Assembly: GCA_037157565.1 (NCBI GenBank)
Contig: JAZHRO010000012.1
Coordinates: 8,086,501-8,150,500, forward strand
Origin: Thalassia testudinum
Lineage: Eukaryota; Streptophyta; Magnoliopsida; Alismatales; Hydrocharitaceae
Reading direction: 5' to 3'
Length of the DNA stretch: 64,000 nt
A program made the position numbers and the translations under genes. Under the pieces are notes generated by a model. The model did no database searches and had not been told where the DNA came from. It saw only the letters and a list, made by a program, of their open reading frames with translations. Within the stretch, counting starts at the first letter, position 1, and each line of letters begins with the position of its first letter. Shown piece after piece: positions 10,698 to 21,505 of the stretch.

Positions 10698-13600
10698 AGT
10701 GTGGCTGCTTCGTCCGCACTTAGAGCTGAGGGGCGTATCAACGCCCTAACACACAGGGACGCCAGAGCTTCGGGATCCGTGGTAGCAGGTATGGTTGCAA
10801 TTTCTGGCAGACTCGTTTACACGCTTTTCGATTCCGGCGCTACGCACTCGTTTGTCGCAGCCAGTTTCGCAGTTAGTTTGGACCAGGATTATACACTGTT
10901 AGAAAATCTGTTCGTAATCAGAGGTCCGAGTGGTCAGCTGTTTATAGCTGAGAAGGTGTACACGGATTGCGAGGTCAGCGTTGGAGGACATAGCCTGCCA
11001 GCTGACCTGATTATGATCCAGATGGAGGACTTTGGTGTGATTCTGGGGATGGATTGGCTGTCCGCTTACCACGCCTTGGTGGACTATTTTGAGAGGAAGA
11101 TCGTCTTCTCCATTCCGGAGATACCATCTTTCGAGTTTCACGGACAACCAGTGGACGAAGGTTTCAGGTGCATATCGGCACTTCGGGCGGCGAGACTTTT
11201 GAGCCAGGGATGTGAGGGCTTCCTAGCTTGTGTGGTGGCAGAACCCAGCCCCGTGGCAAACTTCCAGAGCATCTCGGTGGTCAGAGAGTACCCCGACGTG
11301 TTTCCAGAGGAGTTACCAGGCCTACTGCCCAAGCGCGAGATCGAGTTTGAGATCTCACTAGTACCAGGGACCAGCCCCATCTCCACCGCGCCATACAGAA
11401 TGGCACCGCTTGAGCTGCGAGAGCTCAAGTCCCAGTTGCAGGACCTTTTGGAGAAAGGTTTCGTGAGGCCCAGTGCGTCTCCCTGGGGAGCCCCGGTACT
11501 GTTTGTGAAGAAGAAGGATGGGACCCTACGCCTTTGTGTGGACTACTGACAGCTGAATAAGGTCACCATCAAGAACAGATATCCGCTGCCGAGGATCGAC
11601 GATTTGTTTGACCAGTTGCGGGGTGCCATGGTGTTTTCCAAGATAGACTTGAGGTCTGGATACCACTAGTTGAGGATCAGGGAGACCGACGTCTCCAAGA
11701 CAGCTTTCCGCACCCGGTACGGACACTACGAGTTTTTGGTCATGCCGCTTGGGCTGACCAATGCCCCCACTGCTTTCATGGACCTGATGAACTGGGTGTT
11801 TAGACCATACTTGGACCAGTTCGTGGTGGTTTTCATAGATGATGTACTCATCTATTCTAGAGATCAGACGCAGCACGGACAGCACTTGCGGATGGTTCTG
11901 GACACTCTAAGACGACGCAGGCTGTACGCCAAATACAGCAAGTGAGAGTTCTGGTTGAGGGAGGTGACCTTCTTGGGTCATGTGATCTCTGGTAACGGCC
12001 TGGCGGTGGACCCCGCCAAGGTCGAGGCAGTGCTCAGGTGGGAGAGACCGCGTTCAGTCACTGAGATTTGCAGTTTCCTGGGACTGGCAGGTTACTACAG
12101 ACGGTTCATCAGAGGATTTTCGCAGATTGCGCGTCCTATGACACAGTTGACCCGGAAGGACGTGCCTTTCGCTTGGACAGATGCCTGTGAGGCATGTTTT
12201 CTGGAGCTGAAGGAGAGGTTGACCTCGGCTCCCGTGCTCACCATTCCTGACTGTAGTGGCGGGTTCGTTGTGTACACGGACGCTTCCTTGCAGGGGTTAG
12301 GAGGTGTGCTCATGCAGAGGGGTCATGTTGTCGCTTACGCTTCGCGGCAACTGAAACCCCATGAGCATACCTACCCTACCCACGACCTAGAGTTGGCAGC
12401 TGTTGTCTTTGCGCTGAAGACCTGGAGGCACTACTTGTACGGTGAGACCTTCGAGATTTTTACATATCACAAGAGCCTCAGATATCTTTTTGACCAGAAG
12501 GAGCTCAACATGAGACAGAGACGTTGGTTGGAGCTCCTGAAGGACTACGATTGCAGCATCTCCTACCACCCGGGAAAGGCCAATGTGGTGGCTGACGCCT
12601 TGAGCCGTAAGGCGCCCGCACGCTTGGCCAGTCTACAGTTACAGAGTTGGAGCCTTTTGGAGGAGGTGGGCAGTTGGCGACCTCTAGAGTTACGAGGGTA
12701 CTGTGGGGCAGTGACGGTGACACGGCAGACCAGGCCAGAGCTGATAGACCGTATCATCACAGGACAGATGGCCGATCCGTACTTGCAGTCTTTGCGCGAC
12801 AGAGTACTATCAGGAGACCCAGGGGACTTCTCTTTCACAGACCAGGTGCTACGTTTGAGGGGACGGTTGTGCGTTCCCAGAGACGAGGAGCTGTTGAGAG
12901 AGCTCCTAACTGAGGCACACGGTTCTAGATTCACCATACATCCCGGGAACACGAAAATGTACCACGACTTGAGACGCGAGTTTTGGTGGAGAGGGATGAA
13001 GCAGGATGTGGGTGAGTTCGTGCAACAGTGCTTAGTGTGCCAGCAGGTGAAAGCCGAGCATCAGAGGCCTGCAGGGCCGCTTCAGCCGCTTCCAGTGCCA
13101 GAGTGGAAGTGGGAAAGCATCACCATGGACTTGGTGGTGGGCTTACCTGTTACCCAGCGGGGACACGACGCAGTCTGGGTAATAGTGGATAGACTGACGA
13201 AGACGGCGCATTTCTTGCCGATCCGAGTCACTTTGGGACCAGCACAGTTGGCAGAGAGGTATATCCGTGATGTGGTACGACTACACGGAGTTCCGCGGGA
13301 GATCGTATCCGACCGGGATACCCGCTTTACGTCCCAGTTTTGGGCTGAGTTTCAGCAGGCCTTGGGGACGAGGTTGAGGTTTAGCACGGCTTACCACCCC
13401 CAGACGGACGGACAGTCTGAGCGCACGATACAGACACTTGAGGACCTTTTGCATGCCTGTGTACTGTACTGGAGGGGCTCTTGGGAGGAGCACCTGCCCC
13501 TGGCGGAGTTTGCATACAACAACAGTTATCACTCGAGCATCGGCATGGCTCCCTACGAGGCTCTGTACGGACGGAAGTGTACGGCACCCTTGAGTTGGGT

Positions 13601-14198
13601 TGAGGTGGGGACCAAGTGGGAGGTTGGCCCCAGGTTGATCCGGCAGAGTCAGGAGGTAGTTGAGCAGATCCACAGACGACTCCGCACTGTCAGGAGCAGA
13701 CAGAAGAGCTACGCGGATCGGAGACGCAAAGAGGTGCGGTTTGAGGTTGGGGACCACGTCTTCCTTCGTGTTTCGCCCATGAAGGGCCTACAGCGGTTTG
13801 GGGTGAGAAGGAAGCTCGCGTCGAGGTTCGTAGGGCCCTTTGAGGTCCTAGAACGGGTTGGACCCGTTGCTTACAGACTTGCCCTTCCCCCGCAGCTTTC
13901 TGGTGTGCACGACGTGTTCCACGTGTCCAACCTCAGGAAGTACGTAGCCGATTCCAGTCACGTACTGAGTCACGAGAGCGTCGAGGTGAGCGACGACCTG
14001 ACCTACCCCGAGCGGCTAGTGCAGATCCTAGACCGAGCCGTCCGCAGTTTGAGACGAAAGCAAGTACCCCTGGTAAGGGTTTTGTGGAGGAGCCAGCGGT
14101 ACAAGGAGGCTACCTGGGAGCCTGAGGCGGCAATGCGGGAGAGGTACCCGGAGCTTTTCACGGGTACGTCTTTTCGGACCGGCTTCGGTCCTCTTTGA
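10698..14198 (+). pseudogene. T1 pol (PR-RT-RH-IN-chromodomain), broken
   Basis: The aspartic protease motif FDSGATHSF is at about 10824-10850. Reverse transcriptase follows with [22 protein letters not shown] and catalytic FIDDVLIYS near 11833-11860. RNase H has [10 protein letters not shown] and HDLELAAV, but the usual TDHKSL reads TYHKSL, so an active-site aspartate is lost; T2 keeps it. Integrase has the HHCC segment ending CLVCQQVK and the D, D, E residues in [21 protein letters not shown] and [14 protein letters not shown]. The tail (about 14005-14150, [20 protein letters not shown] and EATWEPE) looks like a Tekay-type chromodomain. Nonsense codons sit at 11547-11549, 11667-11669 and 11943-11945. 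From 11946 to the TGA at 14196-14198 the frame is open. Confidence 0.92.
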
Positions 14199-14312
14199 GT
14201 TTGTTATGGTTATTTGGACATCTTTTCCCCGCACCCTAGTTGGCGCAAGTTTCAGGGACGAAACTTCCTTTGAGTTTGTTATATTGTTACGAACACGTGC
14301 CCCAGGTCTTTT

Positions 14313-15172
14313 AAGACGTCTGGGATCACATCCAGACGTCTGGGATCGTTTCCAGACGTCTGGGATCGTTTCCAGACGTCTGTAAAACAGTTATTTTTCG
14401 CACGAGAGATTCGTCTGCGCGCACCCGCGATTCCTCTCTCTCTCTCTTTTTCCATCTCTCTCTGCGGCTGCAGACCTGCCGCGCTCTCTCTCCCTCCTCC
14501 TCGCACGGCCTTAAAAGGACACGCCTCCCCTCCTGTCGTCTCCACCGTCCCCTTCCTCTTCTCCTTCCTGTGCGCGAGAGCGAGCGAGCGCGAGGGTGGC
14601 AGCGGCGGCCGCAGTGAGCGCGGAGGAGGTGCGACGTGCGAGGGCGGAGCTCTGCCGTGAGGGCGAGCTCACCGGAGCGGCTTGGCCGGCCAGCTGAGGG
14701 CGCAGGAGGCGCGGAACGACACGGAGAGGGACCTGCTGCGGTCCGAGCAGCAGACGCGCGAGGTGCGACGCGGGCGGCGTCGCGAGCGGAGGCCGAGTGG
14801 TGCCCTGTTCTGGAAAAATTTCCAGAATCAAACGTCTGGGTTGATAGCCAGACGGCGAGGGAGACGTCTGGAAGCTCATACAGACGTCTGAAGGGTGAGT
14901 ATTCTGCTTTCTTCTTCCTTCCTGTCAACTGACCATACTGAGGGAGGGAGTTGGCTGTGCGCAGGCTCGCTGATTCGCCATCCTTTAAGAATCAGACGTC
15001 TGGAAGTTTTACCAGACGGCTGGAGCGACCTACAGACGTCCGGGGTGACCATAGGACGTCTGGGAGATAGGCCAGACGTCCCCTCAGACTTCTGGACGTC
15101 TGGGAAACCACGCTGAGCAGTTAATTCTCTGATCCACTTTTTAAGACGTCTGGAAGAAGTTCCAGACGTCTG
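14313..15172 (+). promoter_or_regulatory. Clusters of CCAGACGTCTGG palindromes in the Tekay LTR
   Basis: Thirteen GACGTC cores occur in about 860 bp, most as AGACGTCTGG or the full 12-bp palindrome. Four upstream copies start at 14315, 14335, 14355 and 14375, exactly 20 bp apart; nine more lie downstream of the TATA-like box. GACGTC is an ACGT-core word of the kind plant bZIP factors bind; that role is inference. Confidence 0.6.
14509..14518 (+). promoter_or_regulatory. TATA-like box of the Tekay LTR
   Basis: CCTTAAAAGG in a GC-rich setting, kept in both T2 LTRs in reverse (47795-47804 and 55546-55555). It is the best promoter candidate in the LTR, about 130 bp after the upstream palindrome cluster. 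Confidence 0.5.
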
Positions 15173-16953
15173 ATTTTACACAGTGTCGTTGTTTTCGACC
15201 CGTTTAGGGCTCGTTCGGGTTCCGTTTTCCGCGATTCGAGTTGCGTTCTTTTCAGAATTAATTCCTCTACCCATCTACAGTAGCTATACACTGTTTTGAG
15301 ACTTTCCTTGTGTTTGATCCTTGTGATAGGACCTCGTTCAGTTGCAGTCTTGGGAGTCGCGGAGGCACGCGGGATTCCCGATCACGCCCCCATTACTCCC
15401 GTTGTACCTGGTAGAGTAACTTTAAGTTATTAATAAAATCTGTTAAATTATGAAACCATAAATAGAACCTAGGACATTGCATGAACCCTAGGAATGAGAA
15501 ATAGATGGAATGATAGCTCCTAGGTGTTGCATGAATCCTAGGACTGGAAAACTAGATTGTATGATAGATCCTAGGATATGGCATGAATCCTAGGATGGAA
15601 AAACTAGTGGAATGTATAATACCGCAGTCTTGGAAAATGGAAAGAGATATAAAGCTGCCTGTAATTTGAATTAACAGCTGCCTGTTGTGAATAGATAACG
15701 TGGTCGAGAACATGGATTGTAAGAATGTGAAACTGGAAAGTGAAACCTGGATGTTTGAGTAAAAAGGATGGAACCCTACGGGGAAGTAGGAGTAGAACTC
15801 CTGGAAAGTGAATGGAATAGTTTTGGGGAAGTGAGCTGGCCCTTGAGTACGGAGTACCAAGGAGAGCGACTGTCCCCTGTTTAGTGCAGAGCGGAGCCAG
15901 CCGCCCCAGGGACCCGGGGTTAGGACTGGCCACTCTGTACCGACTTGCTGGCCCTTGCGTACGTGGTACCGAGGAGAGCTACTAGTGTAGGGAGGTACTA
16001 GCTACCCCACGGGCCCCGGGGTTCTGCTAGCCTCCCACACCGACTTGTTAGGCCCGCAGGGGCAAACCAAGGTAGTCAGGCGAGGGTGCGCGGACTGTGG
16101 AGGGGCAAGGCCCCGGTTTGGTTACTGTGGAGGGGTTGGACCCCTGTTACTGAGAGGGCTCTACCCTGGACTGGTTCCGTGCTGTGCTTTGGGCGCACCC
16201 GTTAACGGAAACGACTGACCGCGTGCCAGTACAGGTTAGCTACCTGTGCGTTTATCGCGCATGCCGTAGTCACCGTTACGTCTGTCAGTGACCTTGGGGT
16301 GGTTGACTGAGGGTAGGATCACCACGGGGGACTCTCCCGGCCAGGAGAGCACCACGTGCTACTTCTACTTTTTGGAAAAGACTGCAATCAAGATCGTTCC
16401 CACGAGGAACATTCGAGATCAAGTAAAAGATCTGAGAAATAAATGAAACAGTGAGACAATTGAAAGATGTAAATAAAGAAAGTAATAGAACATAACAGCT
16501 ACTGTACACTCTACTGTTTTCTTTAGTTTTAGTTGCCACTCTACTCAGCGTTTTGCTGACGTGTTACACTCGTTACCTTTTTCAGGACCAGGTGTTGAGC
16601 AGCCAGGGTCAGCGGCTGCAGAGGACGCTGGGCCGAGTAGGGTCCAGTAGAGTTACTACTGTCTTTTGTACCTCTTTGTTTCCATTATAATGAGTAGTTC
16701 TTGTTTCCGCTGTACTTTTCTTTACCTGCAGTTCATGTTATATGATAAATGTTGTTCTACTGTTGTGGTGGTATATACTGTAGTAGTTTCTTTCCTTACT
16801 GCTGTACTTCCTTACTGTTAGTTATATTCATGCTGAATGGAGTTTATTTTACTGCTCTTTTGGTTACTTCCTCGTTGGACGACTAGGTCTTGGGATTAGT
16901 CGAGTCGGTCCGGTTCTCGTGTCTCGTAGGGACTCGGGAACCGGGTTGTTACA

Positions 16954-18372
16954 GCGAGGATCTCAGCCGTCCGATCTTCGATTGGACGGCTCTCATGCTG
17001 CACCCACGGATCGAACGCAAAGAAGAACGGCGCGGGCGTGCGACCTGAGGGCTGGGGGCTTCACCAACGCTTTTGGAAGGGTTTTAACGATGTCCTGGAC
17101 GTCGCTAAAACCCCCTCTTCTTTTAGAAAGCCCTTCTTCCTATTTAAACCCCCTCCAACCACTCATTCAAGGCATTCACTTCCCTTGAAACTACTCTACC
17201 CCTCTCTTAGCTAGCTTTAGGCCCTCTTGTAATCGCCGGAGACGACGAACCACCGACGGAGCATTCTCCACCACCGTGGCTGCCTCGCCGCTCTCCCTCT
17301 CTCTCTCTCTCTTCCTCTCTTTTAAGCTTTCCTTTACTTATGTTTAAGCATGTATCTAATGTTGTAATCTGTGAACTAAAGCTGCATGATTAATGAAGTT
17401 ATTTTCCACTCAGTTGTTTACTTTATTTCCTATCCAAATTGCATGTTAAAGAAAGAAAAGACTCTAACCCTAATCTCTCTCTCTATCTCTCTCTCGCGCT
17501 TTTCAACCGCACCTTTTCGCAAGCAAAACTCCGTGATTTCCATGATAACAAGTGATAAGCAAAATCCGATTTTCACGCCTCCCTGAGATCGACACTCGGA
17601 CTCACCTCCGTTTCCTTATTTTAAAACCGACGTTGCAAGTACGACTATAACGACACTTCTTAACACACACGCACGAGCGCACGTCAAAACTCACCTCCTA
17701 TTGACCGTCCATCTCTTATTCCTTGATCTTGTGGCCCAGATCTATTCGAAGCTTCGCGCACTTCGACGCATGAGGTCACCACCTCGCTTAGATCCCATCT
17801 GACGATGGGATTTTGATTTGAAAGTTCACACACTTCTCTCCCTCCATCGCAGCCGCCCAAGCCCTACATGCTTAATCTCACCTGTGGTGCTCACAATCAC
17901 TGACTCGTCTAATTAAGTCCCTCCTTGAGCTCATGCGCACGTAGATCACCTCCCCTCCTACTTTCTTAAGGCGATCCCTTCATCCTCTCCAGCTCTCTTA
18001 ACCCCTTCACTTGCCACATCTGTGACAAAGGTGTGGTTGTTCACCTCCAATTCCTCCTCGCTGCTAGAAATGATGTACGCTTGAGGACGACCCTGGAGCT
18101 CCACTAGAGGGCTTTTCACTCGCTGGAGATCTTCCCCATTCTTCCTCAATAGCCATCGGCTTTGGATCCAAGCAACCCCATTCCTCTTGTTAGATTAGGA
18201 TTTCCTACTTTCTAGATTAATTGTAGTGTTAGTTAAAGTAATTTAGGAGTAGATTAGATATTAGAAATTAGAATTCAATGATGGATTAGCTTAATTAGGA
18301 CTAGATTAGTGTAGATCCACTCTGCCCTCTCTGATCAATTCAGATCAGAGAGGTATTTTTCCACCTCCATTT
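16954..18372. other. Right flank of T1; unassigned LTR-like DNA
   Basis: The first 700 bp look like the 3' part of an older plus-strand LTR: inverted words around GCCGTCCGATC at 16968, TATTTAAACC near 17139, CT-rich leader and CCCTGAGATCGACACTCGG at 17581-17599. From about 17700 to 18325 I recognise nothing. It may include diverged sequence of the following minus-strand element. No gene is supported. Confidence 0.35.
18326..18353. repeat. Perfect 11-bp inverted repeat
   Basis: CCTCTCTGATC, six bases, then GATCAGAGAGG. It lies just outside the point where similarity to the 5' LTR of the next element stops. Function unknown. Confidence 0.6.
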
Positions 18373-19570
18373 TGACGCATACAACTTGTCGTCGAAGAAG
18401 ACGGTGCCCAGGGGAGAAGACGGCAACGAGGAAGAGGGGCTGGAGGGTGCCTACTGGTACGGCAAGGCGCGGCGGAAGATGGCAGAGGTAACCCTGCCAC
18501 TAGTATGGTGGCAGGGCGACGAGAGAGGAGGAGGAGGGTCACCAAAGCCTGCGGGCAAATGGCTGGAGGAGGAGGAGACAAAATTTGAGGGTTTCCTTCG
18601 ACCAAAACAGGCTTGAAGGAAGTGACAGGGGCTGCCGTTCCTTAAATAGATGTTGGCCGAGAGGGAATCGGGAGGAGGAGACGTGGGTTCCTCGCCTGAG
18701 GCATGGTCGGAAAAAGACCCATACCTCTCGAGCGTTCGCACGAGAGGTATGGTGGCCGGCAGGGCATGGGAGCTGGCCCATGCTGAAAAGGACAACGCAA
18801 GGAGTCCTTTCAAATCTGGGGCTGGCTCCCCAGGTCTGTGCGGCGCCATCCTCCGCACGAAGTCGCCGGAGGTATGGCATGCGCAAGCGGTTGGAAGAAG
18901 GACCTGTCTGAAGAAAATGATGGGAAAGTTAGGGGGTATCTGCAAGAGTCCAAAAAGCTAAGGGTCAAAAGGTAATTATTGAGGATCATTTTGTAAAGTG
19001 GGTCAAGGAGACATTTCCTTAGGTCCAAATTTTGGTATAAACCTAATTTAGACCTAAGGAATCCAATGGTGAGATTGGATTTTAGGTTTGACCATGTCTA
19101 ACAGTACATTTTGCACAAAAACCCAAATTAGGTCAAAAATTGGGTACGATTCTCAATCTAAGTCAAGATAGGTTCCAATGGCCAAATTGAAGGTTCTAAA
19201 CCCTAGGGGAGATTTTTTCATGAATTTTAGAGGGTTTAATTAATTTTTATCTTTCCTGAAACTTTGTGAATTGAAGTTGGTTTGTTTTAGGGTTACAGAA
19301 TATAATTTAATTCCCAGATTTTGTCATAACCCTTTCCTGATCAAACCATCCCACTTTTTCTCTTATTAAGCCCATTTGACGTGTGTCTAGACCCTTAGAA
19401 ATCATGTTTATGTACTGTAATGGTAAAATTATAGTTTTACCCCTTGTGTATTGTTTTATTCCCAGATTTGCAATTCCCAGATTTAAGCCTTCCCTTAGTT
19501 ATGTAGGAGCTTTTGTTCAGTTTATCAGGTTAAAATGTGCTAGTTATGGTTCACGATGAGATTCTCATCA
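18373..19570 (-). repeat. 3' LTR (partial) of the LARD-like element
   Basis: Matches 25620-26816 and carries the same 34-bp inverted repeat (18719-18752) and TATA region. The downstream half found in the other LTR is absent. Confidence 0.75.
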
Positions 19571-19582
19571 TACCCCCATACC
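19571..19582 (-). promoter_or_regulatory. Polypurine-tract candidate
   Basis: The minus strand reads TAGGTATGGGGGTA directly before the LTR start TGATGAG. Position and G run fit a plus-strand primer, though the tract is short and not purely purine. Confidence 0.5.
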
Positions 19583-20014
19583 TAGCTTTTGCTAGTCCCT
19601 TAGCAAAAATTTAAGGTTTTAACCTCTATTCTAGACCATGAATTCCTTTCTTCAAATTTGATAAGTGCTTTTTCTCTTATCTCCTTGATTAGGTTAAAAT
19701 GTCAACCATAGGCCTAAAAGGTACTCTAGTACCAACCATGATCCAGATCTGTCTAGCTTTAGCCTCAGTCTTTAGCAAAGGTTTTTAAGGGCCTCAGGAA
19801 CTACCCTAAAGTTTATTAGACTCTGTGGATAAAGTACCCGTGCTTGAGACATTTTTAGCCTTGGCTTAGTTTGCAGTGCGTTTTGTAAGAGAGAGACAAA
19901 GGGTTTATTTATTTGGAGAGTTTTCTCTCTCTTTTCTTTTTAATTCTAGCTTAAGATTGGCTTCACAACACGGTTTGTATCGGATTCCTCGTTCCCATCA
20001 TCAATCCTCAAAGG

Positions 20015-20162
20015 TTCCTAGCAATCGATGCTTCGAGATAGCACCGCCCATGGTAACCCCTAGAACCCTGGCTTTCGAAATTTCGAGATAATCCTGTCCA
20101 TGGTGTTCCGTAGCCAAATTTAGACCCTGGCAATTGACATTTTTTGATAATGCCATCCATGG
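20015..20162 (+). repeat. Three imperfect tandem repeats
   Basis: Three units of about 40-60 bp, each ending in CCATGG after TTCGAGATA or TTTTGATAA, within the 3' noncoding inside of the LARD-like element. Confidence 0.5.
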
Positions 20163-21505
20163 AATCTGAACCAGCAGAGTGCTTACATGCCCTCGGTAGG
20201 ATATGTAGGTATCCTAGGAGACAAGCACCGAGGAGATGATATGTTGTTACGCATCTTCGAGGGGAATTTCCTACCTCTCCACGCTAGGAACTTGTCCAAA
20301 TCAACTTGCCTTGATCGGCCGCTCCTAATCTAGGTGTCATTTTCAGAATATTTGAAACTCTTCTGCGTGATTCTGATATTTATGCTCGCTAAACCAGACT
20401 GTGTATGTGAATTTGGGTGCTTAGGTTACCGAGTCCCGTAAACTGAAGGTCAGTTAACGAGGCCGAATACTCCCTAAGCCTTAGACCTAATACTTAAGCT
20501 TTTCATTTTCCTCAACCTCTTGAGGAATATCTAGATTTTAACGGGTACTACGAGTCTAGCTAAGAATGCCTAAGGTTTGCATTTTTACTAATCTTGTTGT
20601 GCACTTTCGCTTTACTTTTCTTTATTATGGTCTAGAACTTTGATTAATTCCTTAATTTCTTATTAATGACTATCCCTTTTCTTTTTTATTTTGTACTTTT
20701 TTTTAATGTTCTGCTCTTTTCCTCCTTTTGTGAAGTTTGCCAGCACTTTCTTCCCTCCTCCAAAGTTTTTTTTTTTTTTTAAACCTTTTCTTGTTATGTC
20801 TTTTCATTGCACTTTCATACCCCCCCATGCCTAAGGTTTGCAATATCCTCATTGTACATTAAGTGGGTTTTTATTTGGCCAGGTTTAAGCATTAGGACAG
20901 ATATTAGGTGAGTGGATGGGTCGAGGTGACTGTTGCGAATGATTTCTAATCTCAGATACGAGTAACTGAGGTGGAGTCGGCTGTCCTAAGAAATGAACCT
21001 AAAGTGCAAAGAAATGTCAGAAAAAGGTTTCGAAGCCTCCCGTTAAGCGCTAAATTTGATGCCTTCAGCCGAGAGGGAAATGGGATGGAGAGGGAATGGT
21101 CAAATCAGCGGAGTTTTGTATAACAAGCACCTTGATCAAGAGCTTGGTTGGTCCACCCAGGTGCTTGTTTAGATTAGTAGGCTGATGATGTAGCCCAAAC
21201 CCAATCAATCTGGTGGGTTGATAAATGTAGATCAAGAGATGTGGAACCCACCATAAACTATGAAGCTCGGACGGATATGGAGGTGTGAATGCGGGGTTTG
21301 GCTTAGTCGAATCAGCCTGGTCAAAGTAGGGATCCGTAAAATAATCAGTAAATGTCGTGGAAACCCTACAGGGATGATCAGAGAATGATGGAGCATAGTC
21401 TTCAGTCTGATCAAAGTCCGAAACCCGATATAGATGTGGAATTGAATCGTCTGCAATCGGCTCAATGGGAGGTGAATCTGAATAGAAATTGAGTCCTGTT
21501 GCGAG

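Larger units (their letters stand above)
7545..16953 (+). mobile_element. Element T1: Tekay/Del-type Ty3/gypsy chromovirus, 5'-truncated
   Basis: The order on the plus strand is 5' LTR, tRNA-iMet primer site, gag, protease, reverse transcriptase, RNase H, integrase, chromodomain-like tail, 3' LTR. The chromodomain-like C-terminus, long LTRs (2.67 kb for the complete one) and iMet primer site point to the Tekay/Del lineage. The 5' LTR lacks its first 960 bp or so. GCGAG occurs directly before the truncated LTR (7540-7544), also at 7457-7461, and directly after the 3' LTR (16954-16958), so the target duplication may be intact. About ten differences were counted between the LTR copies over 1.7 kb, nearly all transitions. 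The coding region has six nonsense codons, one frameshift and two lost key residues. Confidence 0.9.
14285..16953 (+). repeat. T1 3' LTR, full length
   Basis: Starts TGTTACGAACACG and ends GGGTTGTTACA; 2669 bp. It holds two clusters of GACGTC palindromes (14313-14382 and 14850-15172) around a TATA-like box at 14509, and the 51-bp tandem repeats at 15468-15620. No convincing polypurine tract precedes it. The 5 bp after it (GCGAG) may be the target duplication. Confidence 0.92.

Noticed and set aside
9382..14234. Many minus-strand open frames opposite T1 gag-pol
   Set aside because: Shadows of the GC-rich sense frame; the plus-strand frame carries all recognised motifs. The same holds for plus-strand frames opposite T2 (48139-53045).
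14313..15172. CRISPR-like array
   Set aside because: Repeats are short palindromes with irregular spacing outside the first four, in a plant LTR; no spacers or cas genes.
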